From positions 1 through 37,968 of the forward strand of contig CAICTM010001083.1 of NCBI GenBank assembly GCA_903772945.1: 37,968 bases of DNA, in the 5' to 3' direction. The stretch's first letter is position 1. Each line of letters opens with the position of its first letter. The notes beneath the pieces were generated by a model that was given only the letters and a program-made list of their open reading frames with translations, had not been told where the DNA came from and did not search any database. The DNA comes from Seminavis robusta (lineage: Eukaryota > Bacillariophyta > Bacillariophyceae > Naviculales > Naviculaceae). Positions 29,401-36,052 of the stretch are shown piece by piece. The position numbers and the translations under genes were made by a program.

Positions 29401-30105
29401 AACATGGCGGAATTGAATGGGTCGGTGCTCAACCTTAAAGAGGAATTGGCCAAAGCGGACAAGGCAATGGGGGTAAGGGCCCAGGTGAATCGCCAACGCC
29501 TGGTCAATGCCTTCTGGAGCGGTGACTTCGTCAAGACATGCAAGCTGATTGAAGAAACCGGTGCTCACAAGGGATCGTTTTACGAGGCGTTTGCAGGCTC
29601 CTATGTGATGCCTCAGCTGCACTTCAATCTCGGACTGGCGTTCTTCGCAGCCTTCAAGCAAACGAAAAAGTTGAAGTACAAACGAATGGCAAATGCACAC
29701 GCTAAGAAGATATACGATTGGGCGAAGAACGGAAACCCTAACGTGGTCCATTCTGCTTTGCTTTTGCAGGCAGAAAGCAAGTCGCTTCAAAAGGCGAAGT
29801 TTCCAGAAACCATCAAGCTGTATAAGGAGGCTATTCTTCTGGCAGGCCGTCAGGGGTTTCTTCACGACCAAGCATTGGCCAACGAGCGCATCGGAGAGTT
29901 TTACGTGAGTCATGGTCTGGATACAGATGCGCAATTCTACTTTTGGGAAGCTATCCGGTGCTTTGGAGAATGGGGCTCCTCCCAAAGGGGCGACGTTATT
30001 TTGAATCGACACACCAATTTGCTGTCAAAAGCGCCGCCGTCGTCCTTTGCTTTTCAGGTGGACGGCACACGTTCAATCAGTCACTCCAGTGGAAAGATTT
30101 CATGA
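26407..30105 (+). CDS. AAA-ATPase (AAA_16/Orc1-like) with TPR region
   Basis: The uninterrupted frame is 1232 aa from ATG 26407 (context CAATGG). Residues 1-115 are Ser/Thr-rich and probably disordered. LYGRESEIQVL (129-139) is the entry motif of AAA_16 domains. Walker A is GSAGVGKS (160-167) and Walker B is LVIDDIQWAD (303-312). A helical lid and winged-helix-like part runs to about 560. From about 570 to 1180 the protein is all helical with TPR-like repeats (for example NKAMQGAAFQSAATYLTRGI and KFPETIKLYKEAILLAGRQG). Such ATPase/TPR modules sit in signalling proteins in front of kinase or cyclase domains; no output domain is seen here. Positions 29275-29367 look like a 93-bp intron (GTAAGT...CTCCCAG, phase 0) with no stop, so the spliced protein would be 1201 aa. 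A cytosolic or nuclear signalling role is an inference. Confidence 0.85.
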   Translation: MAESQSAPSTVGNSHIAVGDNPTEGKKWSKDISSHTHARPTPLMDHFVDTDPSDFARNETDNVSVLSTLTEAAEASNPSSSSRSGSIIDQSGRSSARFIKPHAGSDRQSLTRAESLLTINTLRFDEKALYGRESEIQVLTDAFDNAKGATVARQWILLMGSAGVGKSALAFHALKPIATREAALFFSGKFDQASSNEEPYAAFTMICRQLCDALLAHKEDEWAAGNKWTFTFEEVQSRLKQELEEEVLQVLTTVFPDLLQLVGTDESSYLTSSNMGYLEAKHRFNYAFRRLIRVLTHFGRVVLVIDDIQWADAASLHLIQSLLTDHPNCVGEEQGLLVVATVRSDEVNETHPLTVTLRELESMVQQQQPTEKKDEQSFKIHRLEIGNLELDQVNQMLMDLLSKNSPSETMSLAECVHRKTQGNVFYVKQFLKSLASDHSGTPLLVFQMGKLSWQWDVDEIQVRESATKNVVQVIQSKLQHLPEGIRLLLPVIALLGASFEYSVLERVLDEFNGILFEKRQDKDEEQEKAYAPDDFIKTCVHEGLLVHNKRQSLLKWEHDKVQEAALTLTPDEELTQLRYKLGDFLITEFDQKELEAHIFVLVNLLDEDTSRIPKNNPQRLRLADMNLTAGNKAMQGAAFQSAATYLTRGIQLLPEGHWESNYQLSLDLFSSSAEAHHCSGNRLETKKCCNAVIAQDRPILEKERAYTVLLDAINDEGNTLLAQEKCVEVLALLGCKFPKYARTMYTIGGIFKTEVSVRALVKKIPTLPVMTDPAKQWAMRLLDRCATYAFQNKSDLLTLIILRQLKYTLKYGYADYSPPALCTVGLLLAAALNDLEGSKQFGELGLNLYDKNKDVGSTKEISPVGKSRTLFCAAAFCLHWQEPTTHLRKMLVDGYNVGLRSGDVESAMWSIFSYLDFGFYNGLPLAMIEKDCAVYTQQMNELGQSKHAIYLRCLWQVSPGSSLAKHAHQISESPACRLHSAFSCISQLVLNLLGKEDNNMAELNGSVLNLKEELAKADKAMGVRAQVNRQRLVNAFWSGDFVKTCKLIEETGAHKGSFYEAFAGSYVMPQLHFNLGLAFFAAFKQTKKLKYKRMANAHAKKIYDWAKNGNPNVVHSALLLQAESKSLQKAKFPETIKLYKEAILLAGRQGFLHDQALANERIGEFYVSHGLDTDAQFYFWEAIRCFGEWGSSQRGDVILNRHTNLLSKAPPSSFAFQVDGTRSISHSSGKIS
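29275..29367 (+). other. Probable stopless in-frame intron
   Basis: CTCTGGCAG|GTAAGT and CATCTCCCAG|CTCGTG are near-consensus splice sites. The 93-bp interval is a multiple of three, in phase 0 and free of stop codons. Removing it joins LRCLWQ to LVLNLLGKEDN, a smooth helix, whereas the 31 encoded residues are Ser/His/Cys-rich and unlike the rest. Either splicing is constitutive or two isoforms exist. Confidence 0.7.
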
Positions 30106-30454
30106 GAGTCGTCGCGGAGCGATCGATCCGCGAGATTGCTCCGGTGCCCGGGTCAGAGGCGACGATCCTTCGGTTTCCTTTTCCACGGGCGACTGAGGGA
30201 TTCTCCAATGCAGTGCTTCTTTCGAGACCAAAGCTTTTAATTCAAGTTGAAAGCAGGACTCGCCTCGGATCCTTTCAGGATCCTTTCAAGAGCTCCGGTA
30301 GAATACCGGTACCTACTAGAGATCTACTCACGCGAAACCCTAGAACCCTGGGAACCATGGGGCGGGGAATCCAATAGCTGAAAGAGCACTAGCTAGTAGC
30401 TTGATGCACCCTGTCGCAGGGAGGAGTCAAGTCAGTCTGAATTGCCAAAAGTCG

Positions 30455-31513
30455 TTACTCTAATAAGGAGATAGAGAACTCCTTTTCAAGGTCTGCTTCG
30501 AGATTCACGTATGTGGTACGGGCGTTCTGCATGGAGCTAAAGAGGTCTTGCGCCGTTTGTTTGGCTTGCAAGTGCACAGCCTCGGTAATATCCACTGGTT
30601 CCTCGTCGTCGTATTCGAGGAATGCGTCCAGCCAATAGGAGCCTCCGTAGGTTGTGAACAACTCCTCTCCCTTTTTCACCTTGCAATTTGTTACCGTAAC
30701 CATGAGTGGAGCCGGCCCAAAGGGAATATGCACACAGTTTTTCCGTTTCGTCGTTTCTCGGTAGTAATCCAGCAGTCCTTGTTCGGTGTTGGATTCGACA
30801 ATGGCACCATCATTGATCAAATGGCTTATCCATGGTTCTTGCACAATTTTGTTGGGGTTAACGTCAATGTAAAGAGTCGCATCGTGGTCGGCTGGTCGAA
30901 ATCCACACAAGGGACGCGACCCAATCAGATAATGAAGGTAGTTGTGGTTCCTAGCGACATTTTCCGCATCATCATCCACCTCCTCATCACCAAGACCCCC
31001 CTCCTCACCATCATCATCATCTCCTTTGTTTTCGTCATCGTCCAAGGGATGAAAGTAGGCGTGGTCCTCCTCGGTGGCAGCAACAATAGCATTTGTATCA
31101 AACCGCTCCAATCCCATACCATGGACTGGGTACAAGCTAATGATAGTTCCTGCCTTGATGTTCTTAGTAGCAAACACACCACTGCCGGCACCTGGAATCG
31201 ACGAGGGGCCCACACGCACGGGCTGTTTTCGAAGCAGGCTGGTGCCTTGCTGCAGGATATAGATCCGTTTCATGGCCTCTTTGAGGCAGTCGATGGGTGC
31301 TGGAAAATTCTCGTCATGTTCGTTGCTGTTGCTGCTGCTAAAGATCACTACTTGGGATATCCTGTCTGCATCACGTGCATTCCAAGGGACATTTCTGAAT
31401 CTTTTTGTTGGCAGTGGCTGGAAGCTTCTGAAGGATGAAACGGGGGCAATGCAAAAAAATGTAATGCACCCAGCAAATAATACGGCGAGCAGATAATAAT
31501 ATGATGAACCCAT
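30455..31513 (-). CDS. Plastid-targeted SET-domain protein, copy 1
   Basis: The protein is 352 aa from ATG 31513. Residues 8-27 form a signal peptide ending CIAPVSS, then FRSFQP at 28, the Phe-plus-1 motif of diatom plastid proteins. The SET domain opens with VGPSSIPGAGSGVFATKNIK (101-120). An acidic insertion (about 157-182, including DDDDGEEGG) interrupts it. It continues with EPWISHLINDGA, in the place of the usual NHxCxPN pseudoknot motif, and ends with VTVTNCKVKKGEELFTTYGG. SET enzymes transfer methyl from S-adenosylmethionine to lysines, and plastid members modify Rubisco or aldolase. Because the NHxC motif is altered, catalytic activity is uncertain. The paralogue 32101-33114 lies directly upstream on the same strand. 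Confidence 0.85.
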   Translation of the reverse strand: MGSSYYYLLAVLFAGCITFFCIAPVSSFRSFQPLPTKRFRNVPWNARDADRISQVVIFSSSNSNEHDENFPAPIDCLKEAMKRIYILQQGTSLLRKQPVRVGPSSIPGAGSGVFATKNIKAGTIISLYPVHGMGLERFDTNAIVAATEEDHAYFHPLDDDENKGDDDDGEEGGLGDEEVDDDAENVARNHNYLHYLIGSRPLCGFRPADHDATLYIDVNPNKIVQEPWISHLINDGAIVESNTEQGLLDYYRETTKRKNCVHIPFGPAPLMVTVTNCKVKKGEELFTTYGGSYWLDAFLEYDDEEPVDITEAVHLQAKQTAQDLFSSMQNARTTYVNLEADLEKEFSISLLE

Positions 31514-31771
31514 GGTTGATGCACCTCACGAAACCTCACAGGCTGAGTTCTTTATCTTGACACCTGCACTTCTGTTGTCGGCTCGGCCTTATTTCGGATA
31601 GTCCAGCTATTAGTACAGTATTGGCACGGATAGACATACTTTGCTTTGATTTTGGACTCTCGAGCAGATCTGTTTTTATGAGGCTTGGGTAAATTTGTGT
31701 GACTGTCGGACAGACGACGGGCTTGCAGCTGGGCAGCTGGGATTTACCAGATCTGTACCGTACTACGAGTA

Positions 31772-31779
31772 TGACGTCA
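31772..31779. promoter_or_regulatory. CRE-like palindrome upstream of SET copy 1
   Basis: TGACGTCA lies 259 bp upstream of the ATG at 31513. TGACGT(C) boxes are known bZIP sites and serve as CO2/cAMP-response elements in diatoms. The site is kept at nearly the same distance in copy 2, which supports but does not prove function. Confidence 0.45.
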
Positions 31780-32100
31780 CATTATACCACATGCACCGGT
31801 GGTAGACAATGTTTTAACAGGAACACATGTACAGGACCTCTCTGTCCTTGTTCAGGGGCGATTGATCCGACGAAGGGATTATCGAATGCAGCGCTCTTTT
31901 GAGATCACGGCCTTATTCAAATTGAAAGCAGGATCCTTTCAAGAGCTCAGGTAGGCTACCGGTACCTACTAGAGATCTACTCACGCGAAACCCTACTAAC
32001 CCTGGGAACCCTGGGGCGAAATAGCTAAAAGAGCACTAGCTAGTAGCTTGACGTACCCTGTCGCAGGGAGGAGTCAAGTCAGTCTGAATTGCCAAAGTCT

Positions 32101-33114
32101 TTACTCTAATAAGGAGATAGAGAACTCCTTTTCAAGGTCTGCTTCGAGATTCACGTATGTGGTACGGGCGTTCTGCATGGAGCTAAAGAGGTCTTGCGCC
32201 GTTTGTTTGGCTTGCAAGTGCACAGCCTCGGTAATATCCACTGGTTCCTCGTCGTCGTATTCGAGGAATGCGTCCAGCCAATAGGAGCCTCCGTAGGTTG
32301 TGAACAACTCCTCTCCCTTTTTCACCTTGCAATTTGTTACCGTAACCATGAGTGGAGCCGGCCCAAAGGGAATAGTAACACAGTTTTTAAGTTTCGTCGT
32401 TTCTCGGTAGTAATCCAGCAGTCCTTGTTCGGTGTTGGATTCGACAATGGCACCATCGTTGATCAAATGGCTTATCCATGGTTCTTGAACACTTTTGTTG
32501 GGGTTAACGTCAATGTAAAGAGTCGCATCGTGGTCGGCTGCTCGAAATCCACACAAAGGACGCGACCCAATCAGATAATGAAGGTAGTTGTGGTTACTAC
32601 TAGCAACATTTTCCGCATCAGCATCCACGTCCTCATCACCACAATCATTTTCGTCGTCTAGGGGATGAAAGTAGGCGTGGTCCTCCTCGGTGGCAGCAAC
32701 AATAGCATTTGTATCATCAAACTGCTCCAATCCTATCCCATGGACTGGGAACAAGCTGACGATAGTTCCTGCCTTGATGTTTTTTGTAGCAAACACTCCG
32801 CTGCCGGCACCTGGTATCGATGAGGGGCCCACACGCAGGGGCTGTTTTCGAAGCAGGCTCGTGCCTTGCTGCAGGATATATATCCGTTTCATGGCCTCTT
32901 TGAGGCAGTCGATAGGCGCTGGCAAAATCTCGTCATGTTCGTTGCTGTTGCTGCTGCTAAAGATTACTACTTGGGATATCCCGTCTGCATCACGTACATT
33001 CCAAGGGACGTTTCTGTATCTTTTTGTTGGCAGTGGCTGGAAGCTGCCGAAGGATGAAACGGGGGCAATGCAAAGAAATATACACAGAATGCACCAAGCA
33101 AATGATGCACCCAT
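32101..33114 (-). CDS. Plastid-targeted SET-domain protein, copy 2
   Basis: The protein is 337 aa from ATG 33114, a close paralogue of the 30455-31513 product. The signal peptide differs (FAWCILCIFLCIAPVSS) but the PVSS-F junction and SFQPLPTKR are kept. The SET start VGPSSIPGAGSGVFATKNIK is identical. The acidic insertion is shortened to about ENDCGDEDVDADAEN. From EPWISHLINDGA to the C-terminal EKEFSISLLE the two proteins differ at only about two visible positions (TTKLKNCVT here, TTKRKNCVH in copy 1). Retention of two open frames after duplication suggests recent origin, gene conversion or selection. The NHxC motif is altered in the same way. Confidence 0.85.
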   Translation of the reverse strand: MGASFAWCILCIFLCIAPVSSFGSFQPLPTKRYRNVPWNVRDADGISQVVIFSSSNSNEHDEILPAPIDCLKEAMKRIYILQQGTSLLRKQPLRVGPSSIPGAGSGVFATKNIKAGTIVSLFPVHGIGLEQFDDTNAIVAATEEDHAYFHPLDDENDCGDEDVDADAENVASSNHNYLHYLIGSRPLCGFRAADHDATLYIDVNPNKSVQEPWISHLINDGAIVESNTEQGLLDYYRETTKLKNCVTIPFGPAPLMVTVTNCKVKKGEELFTTYGGSYWLDAFLEYDDEEPVDITEAVHLQAKQTAQDLFSSMQNARTTYVNLEADLEKEFSISLLE

Positions 33115-33382
33115 GGTTGCTTTCCTTGTTTCAATTTCCTCGATCTTTGTGAGCGTCGTCTGTCGCCTGATTTTTGGTTGATTGATGCGCCTCAGCGAAA
33201 CCTCACAGGTTAAGTTATTTAGACTATGTTGACAACTGCACTTCTGTTGTCGGCCTTATTCGGATTGTAGACGCCGTGCTTTGATTTTGGACTTCATCAA
33301 CCCAGATCTCCTTTTTACGCATAATCTGTTGCTTGGTTGTGTTTGTGTGATTGTCGGACAGACGACGGGCTTGCAGGAGGTA

Positions 33383-33390
33383 TGACGTCA
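33383..33390. promoter_or_regulatory. CRE-like palindrome upstream of SET copy 2
   Basis: TGACGTCA lies 269 bp upstream of the ATG at 33114. Both copies read TATGACGTCAC, although sequence just beside it has diverged. Confidence 0.45.
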
Positions 33391-33455
33391 CAGGAGTAGA
33401 CATTCAAAGTCAATTCAGGTTTTGAGTGTCTCAGTGCGCGAAGACATCTTTCGAG

Positions 33456-33615
33456 TTCAGGTAGTTGCGGTAAACCATAATTTTTTACAAACATGCAGTG
33501 TAAATGTTAACTTTAACCCTATAGTTACCGTAAGTACCCTTCTAAACCTGTCTTCCTGTACTGTACGGTGCGGTGCGGTTTGGTACATTTGTACGGTACG
33601 GTACCGTACTAGTAT
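33456..33615. repeat. Dispersed repeat, copy B (partner at 361-485)
   Basis: This copy shares GGTAGTTGCGGTAAA, ATAATTTT, TTTAACCC, GTTACC and GGTACCGTACTA with 361-485. It is followed by a run of GGTACC/CTAGTA-type palindromic words (about 33590-33655). It lies between the SET duplication and the membrane-protein gene at 33912. Confidence 0.6.
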
Positions 33616-33911
33616 GTTTCCAGGTACTAGTACTAGTATGGTACCGTACCGTAGCGACAGCGCTTCCGCATGCTGAACAACCCCAGCTGAAAAAAGTGCG
33701 GTGCAGTAAGCTTTCAGGGAGTTGACTCGGCTGCAAGGACTTGCCAAGGACGCAAGGACTGCGCAACACTGCTGCCCAAAGCACTCCTTTGCCTTATTGC
33801 GACCGTGCATTGAGTTCGATCGTGTCAATAACTCGGAGTGGTGGTCAGCAACAGCTACATAAACAAATCAAAGTAGCTGAAGACGACAACAATACGGTAG
33901 GGCTCCTCGCC

Positions 33912-34607
33912 ATGTTTTCTTCAGCCAGCAAAAAGAATTTTGGCACTCGGACTCCGCTTGTCCTCCGCTGCGCTGCTTTTCTTGGATACGCCGAGATCTC
34001 GCGACGAGGGGTGCGATTGCTGTTTTGGGACTCTCTCATTGGGGGTGATGATGTTGGTCGAAAGGTCGACGACGCTTGCTGGGCCATTCTGCTGTTTGCA
34101 GGCGTCTACTTGGTGGAAACACTGAATGCTCTCTTTCTTGGTTGGATTTCCTTGCAGGGAGCGCACATGTTCCACATGTACGAACACCACTTGACAGGTC
34201 TTGGACTCGGTTTGGCACTTTCCGCCTATGTTCACACCAATGATGATGCCACGGTTCAATCCTTTGTGGATCTGGTGCAGCTTCCTCTGAGCGTTGGGTT
34301 GCTGGCGCATTTGTGCGAAACGTGGGCCGTCGCAAGAACTTTTTTGCCCGTTCCAGACGAGAGAAAATGGAAGGCTGTCCAACGTTTGCTGGGTGTGGTC
34401 CTCATGGCGGCGTTGTCCATTTGCATTTTGACTTGTTTCCACAAGTATCTTCAGCAACCTTCCCATCAACAGGGAACCTCATTGATTGAGATGACTGTGG
34501 TCGTATTGTCCCTGTGTCTTGCCTGTTATGTGCACCCTTCCTATGTGTATAGTCACACCAGGGCATTGTGGAAGATCCTACATGAGCCAAAATGCAGCAA
34601 GCCTTGA
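33912..34607 (+). CDS. Multi-pass membrane protein, unknown function
   Basis: The protein is 231 aa from ATG 33912, the first ATG of a frame that is open further upstream without a start. Five hydrophobic segments are seen: ACWAILLFAGVYLVETLNAL (about 56-78), LTGLGLGLALSAYV (about 95-110), LVQLPLSVGLLAHLC (about 122-138), LLGVVLMAALSICILTC (about 160-178) and EMTVVVLSLCLACYV (about 194-210). A His pair occurs in MYEHHLTG, before the second segment. The topology and His pair are loosely reminiscent of TLC-type proteins, but I would not assign that family. There is no signal peptide and no plastid motif. Confidence 0.65.
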   Translation: MFSSASKKNFGTRTPLVLRCAAFLGYAEISRRGVRLLFWDSLIGGDDVGRKVDDACWAILLFAGVYLVETLNALFLGWISLQGAHMFHMYEHHLTGLGLGLALSAYVHTNDDATVQSFVDLVQLPLSVGLLAHLCETWAVARTFLPVPDERKWKAVQRLLGVVLMAALSICILTCFHKYLQQPSHQQGTSLIEMTVVVLSLCLACYVHPSYVYSHTRALWKILHEPKCSKP

Positions 34608-35685
34608 ACATCCAGGCTAGCGATACGAGGAAGCTATAGACACAACTCGGATCTTGCTCTGCTTGGAGACCCACTGTCGGGCTGAAGCATCAGAATGAAT
34701 CAGCAACATTGACTCTCCAACAACCCAGTCTCCTTGGCAGAATTCGATGTGCAACGAAAGTATTCTTCTTGTAAAGAAAAAGAGCCGATTGCTCGTATAT
34801 GTAGTACCTTCGCAACGATAAGTCTCTATAAAAGATTGTTCAATGTACCGGTAGACCCGAGCACGGCGCTTGTATTGCACATTGTCCGAACTATCTCTGT
34901 ATAGGGGTCCTGTAACTCAAGAACGAAAGAATGGCTTTCAAGGTCCAGGATGGAAACTCAAAGAGGCCTGTCCGTCTTGCCCAGAGAAGGTCTGAGGACT
35001 TACCTTACGATATGAAGTTCCTAGCTAGTAGTTTACTATAGTTTTGAATGTACCGTATCTATCCAATGACTGGGTTTGCAGAGGCAGCAGAGCATCTTGT
35101 TGCCAGCACCTGAAGTCATGTGGCTGCTGCTACCAGGACCATGAGCTGATTCGACGGATCTTGACCAAGTGAAGCACCAATATAGGGTTGCATCAACTTA
35201 TGGCAGCATCGAGAAGTGACTTGCATCAAGGCCAAAGGTTGCTTGCTTCCCATTCTTAGGCTTTGCTCGTCCAAGGCAGCGGGGCACTCTTTCGAAGGAG
35301 GAAAAAGGGGGGAAATGGATTTCGTATACGCATACATCAGCAAAACAGCTTGCCACTTCCCCAAGGCACAACTGGGCTTTTCATCTGGTGCCGCTCCTTC
35401 GGCGTTGCGGGCGTCTGGGTGGAGACTTTTGGTCTCTATTTGGAGTTTCTTGCGTCAAAGGTTGTCTTGCGGAGTCTGCTGAGCTGCCACTTTCAACCGA
35501 GGAGAAAGATCCTGAAGACATCTGGTCTGTTGATGGCTCCGCCTGCCATCGATCAGTTCTGTCACAAGCATGGAGCAGTCCCTGCGGAGATGCATTGTCT
35601 TGCACAATTGATACCACCACAACTGCACGAGCACCACAACCTGCAAGAAACTGGTTGGCAAAGATATCTAGCGGTGAGTTGTTCA

Positions 35686-35785
35686 TGGTCTGTTCTCGGA
35701 TTGGGATGGTCTGTTCATCGGCAGAGTGCATGGGTGTGGGATGGTCTGTTCCTCGACAGTGGGATTACACGTGTATGGTCTGTTC
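35686..35785. repeat. Spaced TGGTCTGTTC repeats
   Basis: The decamer TGGTCTGTTC occurs exactly four times, at 35686, 35707, 35742 and 35776, with short related spacers (GGGA before several copies). Confidence 0.75.
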
Positions 35786-35900
35786 TTCGCCAGGCTGGGG
35801 GGTGCCTCAAATCAATCTTCTCTGTTTGAATATATCCCCAACCACCTGAATACAGTCATGCAAGCAATGGCTAAAAATAGGCACAACGGACACAATGAAG

Positions 35901-36052
35901 CGGCAGATAGTGGTTAAGAGTGGGTAAGCGTGGTAAAGAGCGGTGGATGGTGGTCGAAGGCGGTAAAAAAGCGGTAACAATGCGGTAAAACAGGCGGTTG
36001 AAGGCGGTTGAAGGCGGTTGCAGGCGGTGGAAGATGGTTAAAAATGGTTAAG
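35901..36052. repeat. Degenerate GCGGTTGAAG tandem array
   Basis: A purine-rich, strand-asymmetric array evolves from GTGGTTAAGAG/GCGGTAAAA units into perfect GGCGGTTGAA decamers (about 35992-36020) and back to ATGGTTAAAA. Confidence 0.75.

Larger units (their letters stand above)
30186..33391. repeat. 1.6-kb tandem segmental duplication with a SET gene in each copy
   Basis: Copy 1 spans about 30186-31781 and copy 2 about 31855-33391. Similarity starts in the sequence downstream of the genes (GGGATT, TTGAAAGCAGGA, GGTACCTACTAGAGATCTAC), covers the whole coding regions, and continues upstream through GACAGACGACGGGCTTGCAG to a TGACGTCAC. Differences include about 52 bp extra in copy 1 near 31729-31770 and a shorter acidic stretch in the copy 2 protein. 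Confidence 0.9.

Noticed and set aside
35116..35731. Two adjoining minus-strand frames
   Set aside because: They could be an eroded gene, but the frames differ, no motif is recognisable and an array overlaps the 5' part.
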